DNA of 64,000 nt from Caballeronia jiangsuensis (GTDB taxonomy: Bacteria; Pseudomonadota; Gammaproteobacteria; Burkholderiales; Burkholderiaceae), in contig JFHF01000029.1 of NCBI GenBank assembly GCA_000648925.1, forward strand, positions 1 to 64,000. Reading direction: 5' to 3'. Positions 55,883 through 64,000 of this stretch are shown in pieces. Positions within the stretch are counted from its first letter, which is position 1. Every line of letters begins with the position of its first letter. The translations under genes and the position numbers were made by a program. A model generated the notes under the pieces. That model was not told where the DNA came from. It was given only the letters and a program-made list of their open reading frames with translations, and made no database searches.

Positions 55883-56638
55883 ATGACTGGCAGATTCGAA
55901 AACAAGGTCGTGGTCGTGACGGGCGGTACGAGCGGAATCGGCTTTGCGACCGCGAAGCGCTTCGCCGCGGAAGGCGCATCGGTGTTCATCACCGGTCGTC
56001 GTCAGAAGGAGTTGGATGCGGCTGTCGAAGCGATGAACGGACGCGTCGTGGGCATCCGGGCGGACATGTCGAAACTCGCGGATATCGACCGGCTCTACGA
56101 TGCCGTGCAGCAGAAGCATTCGAACATCGACGTGCTGTTCGCCAATGCCGGCGGCGGCTCCATGCTGCCGCTGGGCGCCATCACCGAGGAACATTACGAA
56201 GACACCTTCGGGCGCAACGTGAAAGGCGTGATCTTCACGGTTCAGAAAGCGATCCCGCTTCTGCGCGACGGCGCTTCCGTGATCCTCACGGGCTCGACGG
56301 CAGGCAGCACCGGCACCGCCGCGTTCAGCGTCTACAGCGCGTCGAAGGCCGCTGTGCGCAGTCTCGCGCGTAGCTGGACGCTCGACCTGAAGGAGCGTGG
56401 GATTCGCGTGAATGTCGTCAGCCCGGGACCGGTGAAGACGCCGGGTCTTGTCGAGCTGGCAGGCCCCGATGCGGCGCAGCAGCAGGGTCTGCTCGACTAC
56501 ATGGCGTCGAACGTGCCGCTCGGACGCGTTGGCGATCCGGACGAGGTCGCCAAGGTCGTGCTGTTCCTGGGATCGGAAGAGTCCAGCTTCGTCGCCGGAG
56601 CCGAGTTTTTTGTCGACGGCGGGCTGGCCCAGGTCTGA
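55883..56638 (+). CDS. Short-chain dehydrogenase/reductase (SDR)
   Basis: NAD(P)-dependent oxidoreductase of 251 residues from the ATG at 55883 (GGAGA upstream). The cofactor motif [10 protein letters not shown] is near the N-terminus, followed by NAGGG. The catalytic residues are Ser in LTGSTAGST, Tyr151 and Lys155 in YSASK. The C-terminus has [13 protein letters not shown], as in classical SDRs. The substrate cannot be read. It is divergent from a LysR gene. Confidence 0.92.
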   Translation: MTGRFENKVVVVTGGTSGIGFATAKRFAAEGASVFITGRRQKELDAAVEAMNGRVVGIRADMSKLADIDRLYDAVQQKHSNIDVLFANAGGGSMLPLGAITEEHYEDTFGRNVKGVIFTVQKAIPLLRDGASVILTGSTAGSTGTAAFSVYSASKAAVRSLARSWTLDLKERGIRVNVVSPGPVKTPGLVELAGPDAAQQQGLLDYMASNVPLGRVGDPDEVAKVVLFLGSEESSFVAGAEFFVDGGLAQV

Positions 56639-56653
56639 TTCACCGCCCGCGCG

Positions 56654-56685
56654 CCGGACAAGCTCGCAGGTTCGAGCCTGTCCGG
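56654..56685. repeat. Inverted repeat between convergent genes, terminator-like
   Basis: CCGGACA-A-GCTCG pairs with CGAGC-C-TGTCCGG (one mismatch), leaving a 6-nt loop. It lies 15 bp after the SDR stop and 25 bp after the convergent hydrolase stop. No T run follows on either strand, so termination by this structure alone is uncertain. Confidence 0.45.
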
Positions 56686-56710
56686 TACGTCGTTAGTGAA
56701 CCTGAGCGCC

Positions 56711-57601
56711 TTAAACCTTTTTGGACGCAGCGCCGATCGAACGATCGAGAAAGCTCAACAGCAGCGGAGCGATTTCGTCGAGCTTGTCTTCCAGCGCGAA
56801 ATGCCCCGTGTCGAGAATGTGCATCTCCGCATCGGGCAGATCGCGCAGATACGGGTGCGCGCCCTCTTCCGGGAAGATCTTGTCGTTCTTGCCCCACACG
56901 ATGATCGTCGGCGGCCGGTGCTCGCGGAAGAACGCCTGAAACTGCGGATAAAGCGGGACGTTCGTACCGTAATCGAGGAACAGATCCATCTGAATCTCGC
57001 GGTTGCCCGGACGGTCGAGCAGCGCCTGATCGTGCAGCCAGTTATCGGGGCTGATTCTCGACACATCGGAGACGCCGTCCGTGTGCTGGAAGATCGTCGT
57101 GTCGAGCGTGACGAGGCCGTGCAACGCTTCGCGATTCTTCACGGACTGATCGGCCCAATAGGCCTTGATCGGATTCCAGAACTCGCGCAGACCTTCGGTA
57201 TAGGCATTGCCGTTCTGAACGATCAGGCCCGTCACGCGCGCCGGATCCTTGAGCGCGAGCCGATAGCCCACCGGCGCACCGTAATCCATCACGTACATCG
57301 CGAAGCGATCGATATTTAGCCGGCCGAGCAACGTATCGATCATGTCGGCGTATCGCTGAAAGCCGTAGCTGAAAGCGGCGCGATCGGGAGAGTCGCTTTG
57401 ACCGAAGCCGGGATAGTCGGGTGCGACGACGCGGTACTTCTGCGCGAGAATCGGGATCAGATTCCGAAACATGTGTGACGACGTCGGAAAGCCGTGCAGC
57501 AGAAGAACGACTGGCGCGTCCGATGCGCCGGCTTCTCTGTAGAACACGTTGACGCCATCGATGGTTTCGGACTGGTAGCGAACGACGGGAATCGAAGTCA
57601 T
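56711..57601 (-). CDS. Alpha/beta hydrolase, haloalkane dehalogenase/epoxide hydrolase-like
   Basis: Alpha/beta hydrolase of 296 residues. The oxyanion [10 protein letters not shown] is followed by the nucleophile elbow VMDYGAPVG with Asp106 (not Ser), as in haloalkane dehalogenases and epoxide hydrolases. A C-terminal His in [10 protein letters not shown] completes the triad. Without confirmed halide- or epoxide-binding residues the substrate remains open. It is convergent with the SDR gene and follows a LysR gene on the same strand by 130 bp. Confidence 0.88.
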   Translation of the reverse strand: MTSIPVVRYQSETIDGVNVFYREAGASDAPVVLLLHGFPTSSHMFRNLIPILAQKYRVVAPDYPGFGQSDSPDRAAFSYGFQRYADMIDTLLGRLNIDRFAMYVMDYGAPVGYRLALKDPARVTGLIVQNGNAYTEGLREFWNPIKAYWADQSVKNREALHGLVTLDTTIFQHTDGVSDVSRISPDNWLHDQALLDRPGNREIQMDLFLDYGTNVPLYPQFQAFFREHRPPTIIVWGKNDKIFPEEGAHPYLRDLPDAEMHILDTGHFALEDKLDEIAPLLLSFLDRSIGAASKKV

Positions 57602-57731
57602 GACGAGAATTCCTGTGAAGGATGATCGAGTGCCGCATCCGCTTCAAACCGGTCCGTGATGCAGCGTTGAATACATGGTGCACCCGTCGCCATTTCGACG
57701 GAATCCTCATCGTGCAGAATGCACTCTTCTG

Positions 57732-58664
57732 TCATCGAGAAGAGTTGCCTTTCCTCGAACTCCGGCGCTTGCCTTCGAACAAATCGCGCTGTTGCGCGAG
57801 CCCTTCTCCGACCACATCGAAAAACGCTCGCACGCGCGCGGTCTTTCGCAGATCGGCATGCGTGACGATCCATAGTTCCCCTTCCAGTTCGGCGACCGGA
57901 TTCGCGGCGACGCGCGTGACGCCGATATCGCCGTCGCCGAGATAGCACGGCAGCAGCGCGAGGCCGATGCCCGCGCGCGCCGCGGTCAACTGATTCACCA
58001 GACTGTTGGTCCGGTACACGAACGACGACGGCGACGCATTGAGCGCCAGCCATTGCGCCGCGCGAATGCCCGACGCCGTTTCGTCCCAGCCGATCAACGC
58101 GTGATCGTCGGGCTTCCAGTTGCGACGAAGGCCGCCGGCATCGGCGACATACGACGGCGCGGCATACCACGCCCACGCGACGCCCGCGAGCTTCTTGCCC
58201 CATAGCTCGCCTTCTTTCGGCCGAACCGGACGCAACGCGATATCCGCTTCGCGCCGCGACAGACTGAGCACGCGGTTTTCGATCGACAGTTCGACGACGA
58301 TGCCAGGATGCGCGAAACGGAATGCGGCGAGATGCGTGGTGAGCTGGCTATACGCGAGCGTCTCCGACGATGTGACGCGCAAGCGTCCGCTCAGCCGATG
58401 ATCGCCGCCGACGACATCGCGCCCCAGCGCAAGGAATTCATCTTCCATGCGCTCGGCGCCCGCGGCGATGCGCGCGCCGGCCTCCGTCGGCTGATACACG
58501 CCGCCCGGCAAGCGCTCGAACAGACGCGCACCGAGCTGCGTTTCGAGCACCTTCAGACGGCGATACGCCGTCGAATGATCGATGCCGAGCGCTTCCGATG
58601 CGGCATTGAGACTGCCGCCACGCTGAATCGCGAGCACGAGTCGAAGTTCGTTCCAGTCTTCCAT
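57732..58664 (-). CDS. LysR-family transcriptional regulator (GST/SugE divergon)
   Basis: LTTR of 310 residues. The HTH reads GGSLNAASEALGIDHSTAYR, with wing sequence TQLGARLFERLPGGVYQ. It is divergent from the GST gene, and the 121 bp between them carry two dyads 40 bp apart (58682-58739), the classical LysR recognition and activation site arrangement. Local control of gst and the SugE-like gene is therefore likely. C-terminal Arg/Lys-rich tail (KRRSSRKGNSSR) is unusual. Confidence 0.9.
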   Translation of the reverse strand: MEDWNELRLVLAIQRGGSLNAASEALGIDHSTAYRRLKVLETQLGARLFERLPGGVYQPTEAGARIAAGAERMEDEFLALGRDVVGGDHRLSGRLRVTSSETLAYSQLTTHLAAFRFAHPGIVVELSIENRVLSLSRREADIALRPVRPKEGELWGKKLAGVAWAWYAAPSYVADAGGLRRNWKPDDHALIGWDETASGIRAAQWLALNASPSSFVYRTNSLVNQLTAARAGIGLALLPCYLGDGDIGVTRVAANPVAELEGELWIVTHADLRKTARVRAFFDVVGEGLAQQRDLFEGKRRSSRKGNSSR

Positions 58665-58681
58665 GTATCGACGTTAAACCA

Positions 58682-58739
58682 GCGCTTGCATCGATGCAAG
58701 CGCGGCTTTCACCCTGACAATGGACTTGCATCATCGCAA
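58682..58739. promoter_or_regulatory. Two LysR-type dyads controlling the LysR/GST divergon
   Basis: The first dyad is a perfect 22-bp palindrome (58682-58703) with core TTGCATCGATGCAA. The second is TTGCATCATCGCAA (58726-58739). Core centres are 40 bp apart, four helical turns, so both lie on the same DNA face. The second dyad overlaps the -35 (TGGACT, 58721-58726) of a 17-bp-spaced promoter with -10 TACTCT (58744-58749) for the GST gene. Confidence 0.72.
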
Positions 58740-58785
58740 CCACTACTCTGCCGTTGTGCAGACACACATCAACGGGAGGCAGGTC

Positions 58786-59490
58786 ATGAAGCCAATCGAA
58801 GCGCCGACGCTCACGCTCGTCAGTCATCCGCTTTGTCCATACGTGCAACGCGCTGCGATCGTGCTGGCGGAAAGAGGCGTCGGTTTCGAGAGGCGTTACG
58901 TCGATCTGGCGAACAGGCCCGCATGGTTCGAAACGCTTTCGCCGCTCGGGAAAGTGCCCTTGCTGACGATCGCGCGTGAGGGCCGCGAAGACGCCGTGAT
59001 TTTCGAAAGCGCCGTGATCTGCGAGTATCTCGACGAAACGCAGCCGGGCCGCACGCTGCTTCCACAGGATGCGCTCGAACGCGCGCAGCATCGTGGATGG
59101 ATCGAGTTCGGCTCGTCGATACTCGCCGAGATATGGAAGCTGGAAATCGCCACCGATGCATCGGCGTATCACGCCCAGCGAAAAGCGCTCGCGGAGCGGT
59201 TCGTAACGGTCGAGCGCGTGTTGAACGCGGGGCCGTGGTTTGCAGGCCGCGAGTTCGGCATGGTCGATGCCGTGTTCGCGCCGATCTTCCGCTATTTCGA
59301 TGTATTCGACGAACTCGCGGATCTTGAGACGTTCACCGATACGCCGAAGGTCATCGCATGGCGACGCGCGCTCGCTGCGCGCCCGAGCGTGATCGGCGCG
59401 GCGCCCGCGGACTACGCACAGCGATTGCGCGCTTTCCTGCACGAACGCGATGCGTACCTGCTTCGCGCCGACGCCAAGGAACCGCGATGA
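58786..59490 (+). CDS. Glutathione S-transferase
   Basis: GST of 234 residues. The N-terminal thioredoxin-like domain begins LTLVSHPLCPYVQRAAIVLA, with a Cys-Pro-Tyr motif that suggests an omega- or DHAR-like active-site cysteine. ESAVICEYLDET gives the glutathione gamma-glutamyl site. The helical C-terminal domain has FAGREFGMVDAVFAPIFRYF. The ATG at 58786 has GGGAGG upstream. It overlaps the SMR transporter gene by 4 bp, so both are made together under LysR control. Detoxification coupled with export is a plausible role. Confidence 0.92.
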   Translation: MKPIEAPTLTLVSHPLCPYVQRAAIVLAERGVGFERRYVDLANRPAWFETLSPLGKVPLLTIAREGREDAVIFESAVICEYLDETQPGRTLLPQDALERAQHRGWIEFGSSILAEIWKLEIATDASAYHAQRKALAERFVTVERVLNAGPWFAGREFGMVDAVFAPIFRYFDVFDELADLETFTDTPKVIAWRRALAARPSVIGAAPADYAQRLRAFLHERDAYLLRADAKEPR

Positions 59491-59816
59491 GCCAGAGTGC
59501 GGCGTGGCTGCTGCTCGTCCTGTCCGGATTACTCGATGTAGCGTGGGCCGTCTCGATGAAGTTGACGCAGGGCTATACGCGCCCCGGATGGACCGTGCTG
59601 TCGATCGTGCTGCTCGCGGCCTTCGTCTATCTGCTCGGCAAGGTGCTGGCGCTATTGCCCGTGGGCAGCGCGTATGCGGTATGGACCGGCATCGGCGCGC
59701 TGGGAACCGTGGTGCTCGGCGTCGTGCTGTTCGGCGAAACCGTGAGCGCGCTGAGGGTTATCGGCGCGGTGCTGGTCATCGCGGGGATCGCGGCGCTGAA
59801 GCAGGCGCCGGTCTGA
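59487..59816 (+). CDS. SugE/Gdx-like small multidrug resistance transporter with Asp in place of the conserved Glu
   Basis: SMR protein of 109 residues with four membrane helices. Helix 1 reads LVLSGLLDVAWAVSMKLTQG. In EmrE and Gdx/SugE this position (E13/E14) is Glu and binds proton and substrate; here it is Asp17. The SugE-type segments GSAYAVWTGIGALGTVVLGV and LFGETVSALR are intact. The substitution may alter pKa and substrate choice. It is translationally coupled to GST (ATGA). Confidence 0.88.
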   Translation: MSQSAAWLLLVLSGLLDVAWAVSMKLTQGYTRPGWTVLSIVLLAAFVYLLGKVLALLPVGSAYAVWTGIGALGTVVLGVVLFGETVSALRVIGAVLVIAGIAALKQAPV

Positions 59817-59825
59817 CGCAAGCAT

Positions 59826-60611
59826 TTATCCCTTTCCGAGCGGCGGCCGGCCGGGAAACCCGGCCATATTGCTCAACTGCGCAAGTTCATTGGCCGCCTC
59901 GCGCAGCAGTACCGAGTACTCGTGAATCTTCTCGACCGTCAGCCGCACGCGCGGACCGGCCAGGCTGATGACGCCGACGCATCGCGAGCCGCTCACCGCG
60001 GGCACAGCCACCGCCGACATGCGCGGGGCGAACACTTCATCGATCATCGCGTAGCCGCGCACGCGAGCCGCGTGCAGAAAACCCAGAAGCGCCTTGAGCG
60101 TCGTCGGCGCATTGGGCCCGAACTCGTTCGGCTGTCCGAAGCCCTGTTTCAACACCAGCGCGACCGCCTGCTCGTCGGTCATCGTCATGAGCCATGCGTG
60201 TCCGGTCGACGTGCATGAAAGCCGTGCCGCCTGCCCCATGTCCGGATCGTAGCGAAAGCCCGTGCGCTGTCCGTCCGCCTTGCCCACCCAGATGATCGCC
60301 TCGCCGTCCACGAGCGACAGCCGCGCCAGTTCGCCGGTCCGCGCGGCGACGCGTTCGATGATCGGCTGGGCGATATCCGCGATGCCCGTCAGGCTCAGAA
60401 ACTCCAAGCCGTTCGACGTCATGCGCATGGTGAGGATGTAGCGGCCGTGATCGACCAGTTGCCGGACGTATCCGCTTTCGACGAGATCGACGAGCAACCG
60501 GTGACACGTGCTGCGCGGCAAAGCCAGAGCGTCGGCGATGGCGAGAAGGCCCGCGCCTTCTCCCTGCGACGCGAGGAAATCGAGAATTCTCAGGCCGTTT
60601 CTAAGCGACAT
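59826..60611 (-). CDS. IclR-family transcriptional regulator
   Basis: IclR regulator of 261 residues. The winged HTH contains LLAIADALALPRSTCHRLLV, and the effector domain has LARLSLVDGEAIIWVGKADG plus SAVAVPAVSGSRCVGVISLA. The ATG at 60611 starts the conserved SLRNGLRILDFLASQGEG segment; the frame opens much further upstream into the intergenic region. It is divergent from the MFS transporter and the dehydroquinase-like gene, which are its likely targets. Confidence 0.92.
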   Translation of the reverse strand: MSLRNGLRILDFLASQGEGAGLLAIADALALPRSTCHRLLVDLVESGYVRQLVDHGRYILTMRMTSNGLEFLSLTGIADIAQPIIERVAARTGELARLSLVDGEAIIWVGKADGQRTGFRYDPDMGQAARLSCTSTGHAWLMTMTDEQAVALVLKQGFGQPNEFGPNAPTTLKALLGFLHAARVRGYAMIDEVFAPRMSAVAVPAVSGSRCVGVISLAGPRVRLTVEKIHEYSVLLREAANELAQLSNMAGFPGRPPLGKG

Positions 60612-60641
60612 GTCCCGTCTGTTTTCGTGATATGAAATGCA

Positions 60642-60656
60642 GTTCCGGTGCGGAAC
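60642..60656. promoter_or_regulatory. IclR-type operator candidate GTTCCG-N3-CGGAAC
   Basis: A perfect dyad with 6-bp arms, 15 bp in total, the size of known IclR-family sites. It lies 31 bp upstream of the iclR start and 84 bp upstream of the MFS transporter start, so it could control both. Confidence 0.65.
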
Positions 60657-60739
60657 GTCCTGCCTTTGCAGCGCAAACAATAGCACTTGTTCGTGGCCAG
60701 AAACGAACGCTTCACCATATCGAACACAGGGGAGACACC

Positions 60740-62086
60740 ATGTCAGTTCTTGCTGACTCAGACATCGCCGCGGGCGAACAAACCGCACAGACTCACTTGA
60801 TGGCGCGTCGCGCGGTGGCGGGCGCCACCGTCGGCACAGCGCTGGAATGGTTCGACTTCGCCTTGTACGGCGTGGTCGCGGCTACCATTTTTCCGAAGCT
60901 GTTTTTCCCGTCGCTGGACCCGACCGCTTCGCTGCTGGCGTCGCTCGCGAGCTTCTGGGCGGGGCTTGCCGCACGCCCGCTCGGCGCGGTGATCTGCGGC
61001 ATGCTCGGCGACCGCTGGGGACGCCGCAATCTGATGCTGGTCACGGTCTCGGTGATGGGCGTGTCGTCGTTTCTGATGGGATTGCTGCCCACCTATCAGC
61101 AGGTAGGCATTCTCGCGCCGACGTTGCTGGTTTCGCTGCGCATCATTCAGGGCTTCGCGCTCGGCGGCGAATCGACGGGCGCGCAACTGATGGCGGTGGA
61201 ACATGCATCGCCGGCGCGACGCGGGCTGTATTCGGGCCTGCTCGGCATCTGTTCGCCGCTCAGCCAGATACTCGCCAATCTGGCGCTGTTCGCGCTGGCC
61301 GGTCTGCTTTCCGCCGATGACTTCGAATCGTTCGGATGGAGAATCCCGTTCCTTGCGAGCTTCGTGCTCGTGCTGCTGGGCATCTATATCCGCATGAAGG
61401 TCAGCGAGACTCCGGCCTTCGAGGCGCTCAAGAAGAACAAGGGCGAGCGCGTGCGCACGGCGAATCCGCTCGGCATCGTGTTCGAATTTCACTGGCGCAC
61501 CGCGCTGCGTCTGACGCTGTTCTTCTGCGGCCCGGCTGCGCTCTTCTACCTGATCGTGGTCTTCTCGCTCAGCTATCTGACCAAGAACCTCGGCGTGCCG
61601 AAGCAGACTGGCTTCATGCTTCTGATGGTCGCGAATGTCTGCGCCATCGGCGGCGCGCTGGCGGGCGGCTATCTGAGCGACCGGATCGGGCGCAAACGCG
61701 CGCTGCTCATCGGCTCGTTCTGCACGCTGGTCTGCTGCCTGATCTACTTTCCGATCCTCAACCAGCACTCCATCGGCATGACGATGGCCGTGATGGGCGC
61801 GTTCCTCGGCTTCACGCAGTTCCAGAGCGGCATCCAGCCGGTGTGGTTCGCCGAATCGTTTCCGACCGAGGCGCGCTACACCGGCTCCGCATTGTCGTAC
61901 TCGGGAGCCAATCTGCTCACCGGCGGGCCGATGCCGATCGTCGCCGTGGCGCTGCTCAACGCGTTTCACGGTTCGCCGTGGGCGATCGTCGCGGTTTGCG
62001 GCTCGCTGAACCTCCTCTCCTTCCTCATGATCGCGACGTCCCGGGAAACCAAAGGCACCGCCCTCGAACGCAGCGCTACACACTGA
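60740..62086 (+). CDS. MFS metabolite:proton symporter (shikimate/citrate/alpha-ketoglutarate type)
   Basis: MHS-family transporter of 448 residues with twelve helices. The motif GTALEWFDFALYGVVAATIF in helix 1 and GDRWGRRNLMLVTV between helices 2 and 3 are typical of the shikimate/proline/citrate symporters; GYLSDRIGRKRALL is the second-half repeat. It uptakes an organic acid driven by H+. The ATG at 60740 has GGGGAG upstream. The dehydroquinase-like gene follows 4 bp after its stop, so a shikimate- or quinate-like substrate is suggested but not proven. Confidence 0.9.
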   Translation: MSVLADSDIAAGEQTAQTHLMARRAVAGATVGTALEWFDFALYGVVAATIFPKLFFPSLDPTASLLASLASFWAGLAARPLGAVICGMLGDRWGRRNLMLVTVSVMGVSSFLMGLLPTYQQVGILAPTLLVSLRIIQGFALGGESTGAQLMAVEHASPARRGLYSGLLGICSPLSQILANLALFALAGLLSADDFESFGWRIPFLASFVLVLLGIYIRMKVSETPAFEALKKNKGERVRTANPLGIVFEFHWRTALRLTLFFCGPAALFYLIVVFSLSYLTKNLGVPKQTGFMLLMVANVCAIGGALAGGYLSDRIGRKRALLIGSFCTLVCCLIYFPILNQHSIGMTMAVMGAFLGFTQFQSGIQPVWFAESFPTEARYTGSALSYSGANLLTGGPMPIVAVALLNAFHGSPWAIVAVCGSLNLLSFLMIATSRETKGTALERSATH

Positions 62087-62090
62087 AACC

Positions 62091-62537
62091 ATGACCCGCA
62101 AGCTCTATATCCTCAATGGCTCGAACCTGAACATGCTGGGCGTCAGGGAACCTCACCTCTATGGCAGCACGACGCTGAAGGACATCGAACAGAACTGCCT
62201 CGCGCTGGCCGATACGCTCGAATTCGACTGCGTATTCCGTCAGACCAACAGCGAAAGCCAGTTGATCGACTGGATTCAGGAAGCGTTTCTGCAGGACGCC
62301 GCGCTGATCATCAACCCGGCTGGATTTTCGTTTGGACGGATTCCGGTGCTCGACGCGGTCAAGCTCGTGCGCCGGCCGGTGGTGGAAGTGCATATCACGA
62401 ACATCCATCGGCGCTCCGAGGAATATCGTCACTCCACCATCTCGGTTGCGGCGACGGCGGTGATCTGCGGCGCCGGCGCGAATGGCTACTTGCTCGCGAT
62501 TCGCGCGGTTGACGATCTCTGGAACGTTCAGAGTTGA
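62091..62537 (+). CDS. Divergent type II 3-dehydroquinate dehydratase-like protein
   Basis: AroQ-fold protein of 148 residues. Most family motifs are present: LNGSNLNMLG, REPHLYG with catalytic Arg and Tyr, and VEVHITNIH with the general-acid His. However the NPAAYTHTS loop reads NPAGFSFGR, so the conserved His of THTS is Phe. The start LNGS (normally LNGP) also differs. It is coupled to an MHS transporter under an IclR regulator, which points to catabolism and not to aromatic amino-acid biosynthesis. It may act on a related acid or be a specialised dehydratase. Confidence 0.85.
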   Translation: MTRKLYILNGSNLNMLGVREPHLYGSTTLKDIEQNCLALADTLEFDCVFRQTNSESQLIDWIQEAFLQDAALIINPAGFSFGRIPVLDAVKLVRRPVVEVHITNIHRRSEEYRHSTISVAATAVICGAGANGYLLAIRAVDDLWNVQS

Positions 62538-62544
62538 ACCCGGT

Positions 62545-62574
62545 GCACGCGGGCTCCGCGATGAGTCCGCGTGC
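62545..62574. terminator. Terminator-like hairpin between the dehydroquinase-like and porin genes
   Basis: GCACGCGGGCTC pairs with GAGTCCGCGTGC over 12 positions with one G-T pair and a 6-nt loop, 7 bp after the dehydroquinase-like stop. No T run follows on either strand, so it may be a bidirectional but weak terminator. Confidence 0.5.
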
Positions 62575-62611
62575 GCCCGCCGTTCGAATCGAACTTGAAT
62601 GGCGAATCGCG

Positions 62612-63799
62612 TCAGAACTTGTGCCGCAGGCCGATATGCACGCTGGTCTGCGCATCGCTCGTGGACGCCGTCAGGCTGTTGATCGCCGCGACCGCCGGCC
62701 GGTTGCGCGAGTCCGTTCCGGACGCATGCTGATACACGCCCATCACATAGACATCGGTGCGTTTGGACAGAAAATAATCCGCGCTCAACACGCCCTGATG
62801 ATAGGTCGCGCCGCCGTTCTCTCCCGTCGCGGATGCGATGCTGCTGCCCTTCATGTAGTCGTATGCGGCGGTCATCTGTAACGCCGGCGTGAACCAGTAC
62901 TGCACGTTCACTTCCGCGTTGTTGAAGTGCACGGACCCGCGATAACCCGACGGATTCGGCCCGGAGTTCGCCGTGTCGCCGAGATTGCTGAACTGGATAT
63001 TCGAGTACGTCGCGCCCAGAATCGCGTTGCCGATCTTGTACGAACCGCCCGCCGCGATCACCTCGTACGTGTGCGCCGATGCAAAGCCGCTGTACACCGG
63101 CGATGCGATATTCGTCGCGGCGGCGCTGGGCGTTCCCGTCGTGCTGTTGCCGAAGAAGCTCACGTTGGGATTGCGCACGTTCATGTACGCGGCCGCGAAC
63201 GAGAACGGCCCGCGATCATAGCCCGCACCGACGGACCAGGTCTGATTGCGTGTGAAATCGCCCGCCACGCCGCCCACGCCATACATGCCGCCGAAATGCA
63301 GCCCGGCATAATTCGGGCTCTCGTACTTGATCGAGTTGTTGGTGCGATAACCGTTGTTGAAGTTATCGATATCGCCCGGATGCGCCGCCAGATAGCCGCC
63401 GCCGAATGCGCGATCCGAGTACACGCCCGGATAGTCCACCACCATGTCGTACTGACGGCCGAGCGTCACCGTGCCGAGTCGCGCGTCGGTCAGGCCGACG
63501 TATGCGCGGCGGCCGAACTCGAGGCCGCCTTGCGTGAACTTGCCGGTGCTCGCATCGAAGCCGCTTTCGAGCAGGAAGATCGCCTTCAGTCCGCCGCCGA
63601 GATCCTCGGAGCCGCGCAAGCCCCAGCGGCTGCCCTGCAACACGCCGCCCGCCATGCTCCACTGACTTTTCCCGCCCGCGTTGCTCGTGTAACTCAAACC
63701 CTGATCGATGACGCCGAACAACGTCACCGCGCTTTGCGCGTGCGCGGCAGTCGCCGCCAGGCCGAGCAGGCCGATGGGAATCAAACGGCTATGTCTCAC
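62612..63799 (-). CDS. Outer-membrane porin (OmpC-like, Burkholderia type)
   Basis: Trimeric 16-stranded porin of 395 residues. The signal ends AAHAQS, and the mature start SAVTLFGVIDQGLSYTSNAG is the hallmark of Burkholderiales porins. LGGGLKAIFLLESGFDASTG and TLGRQYDMVVDYPG follow, and the protein ends in GLRHKF with the C-terminal Phe. The GTG at 63799 (GGAGAAGAAGA upstream) gives a correct signal peptide and is preferred to the open ATG at 63841. Substrate unknown. It may serve the neighbouring uptake unit, but porins of this kind are general. Confidence 0.92.
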   Translation of the reverse strand: MRHSRLIPIGLLGLAATAAHAQSAVTLFGVIDQGLSYTSNAGGKSQWSMAGGVLQGSRWGLRGSEDLGGGLKAIFLLESGFDASTGKFTQGGLEFGRRAYVGLTDARLGTVTLGRQYDMVVDYPGVYSDRAFGGGYLAAHPGDIDNFNNGYRTNNSIKYESPNYAGLHFGGMYGVGGVAGDFTRNQTWSVGAGYDRGPFSFAAAYMNVRNPNVSFFGNSTTGTPSAAATNIASPVYSGFASAHTYEVIAAGGSYKIGNAILGATYSNIQFSNLGDTANSGPNPSGYRGSVHFNNAEVNVQYWFTPALQMTAAYDYMKGSSIASATGENGGATYHQGVLSADYFLSKRTDVYVMGVYQHASGTDSRNRPAVAAINSLTASTSDAQTSVHIGLRHKF

Positions 63800-63973
63800 T
63801 CTTCTTCTCCATGGTTCATCGCGCGAGCGTGGACGATGCATCCACGGCTCGCGCTGAGGTCATTGCGACTTGTTTCAGCCGCGTTGGGACACGCGCCATC
63901 GATGCGGCGATCGATGGTAGCGTTATCATTTCGATGCGAAAAAATGCGGGGTTGTGCAGCGTGAGGCTGGCTT

Positions 63974-63994
63974 GCAGGGCTTGAAGAGCCCTGC
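63974..63994. repeat. Hairpin GCAGGGCT-N5-AGCCCTGC near the right edge
   Basis: A perfect 8-bp stem with a 5-nt loop, 175 bp upstream of the porin gene. It has no T run on either strand within the window. It may terminate a gene lying beyond the edge. Confidence 0.4.
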
Positions 63995-64000
63995 GTGATG

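Noticed and set aside
1-64000. Insertion sequences, prophage, integrons, tRNA or rRNA genes
   Set aside because: No transposase, integrase, terminal repeat pair, clover-leaf or rRNA-like sequence was seen on reading both strands; a tRNA scan would confirm this.

Overview
The window is GC-rich DNA with dense short-spaced operons. Its combination of genes (Kdp, the oxc/frc/oxlT oxalate set, DUF4148 and DUF3563 small proteins, an OmpC-type porin and a type VI secretion operon) fits a Burkholderiales bacterium, most likely Paraburkholderia/Caballeronia-like. This is inferred from gene content only. I saw no rRNA, tRNA, CRISPR array, transposase or integrase. About 50 genes can be supported.

Layout. 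(1) 1-7122, minus strand: a two-partner secretion operon read in the order CHAT-domain protein, TpsB transporter, TpsA filamentous haemagglutinin; TpsA runs off the left edge. (2) 7275-20226, plus strand: a type VI secretion (T6SS) operon tssJ-tssK-tssL-tssM-tagF-Ser/Thr kinase-MltA lytic transglycosylase-LuxR-type response regulator-glycosyltransferase. Its junctions are tight and several are ATGA overlaps. A hybrid histidine kinase faces it (20252-22051, minus) and is the obvious candidate partner for the response regulator. A sigma-70-like protein (22168-22944) and a second glycosyltransferase coupled to an unknown protein follow. (3) 24442-32553: a DUF4148 protein, a membrane fatty-acid-hydroxylase-like protein, and two large patatin-like phospholipases separated by a translationally coupled 58-residue protein.

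(4) 32836-36450: a sulfonate-scavenging block (LLM monooxygenase, TauA-like and SsuA-like binding proteins) without its ABC permease or ATPase. (5) 36466-40395: a methyltransferase, two small proteins, an alpha/beta hydrolase, a GFA-family protein and an AraC regulator; a perfect 14-bp inverted repeat sits between the small genes. (6) 40406-48617, minus: a complete Kdp potassium operon (35-residue membrane protein, kdpF, A, B, C, D, E) with a KdpE-like site upstream. (7) 48754-54097: a small unknown protein, a lone PAS protein, and the oxalate genes oxlT, oxc, frc; a promoter with an operator-like dyad precedes oxc.

(8) 54424-63799: a glycine-zipper protein, a LysR/SDR divergon, an alpha/beta hydrolase, a LysR/GST/SugE-like divergon with two dyads 40 bp apart, an IclR/MFS transporter/type II dehydroquinase-like unit, and a porin.

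The best candidates for undescribed biology are: the CHAT-TpsB-TpsA operon; the T6SS operon that carries its own lytic transglycosylase, response regulator and glycosyltransferase beside a kinase and a sigma-like protein; the pair of patatins whose catalytic Ser and Asp are separated by 560-730 residues of largely membrane-spanning sequence; and the divergent AroQ and SugE homologues that lack a conserved active-site residue.
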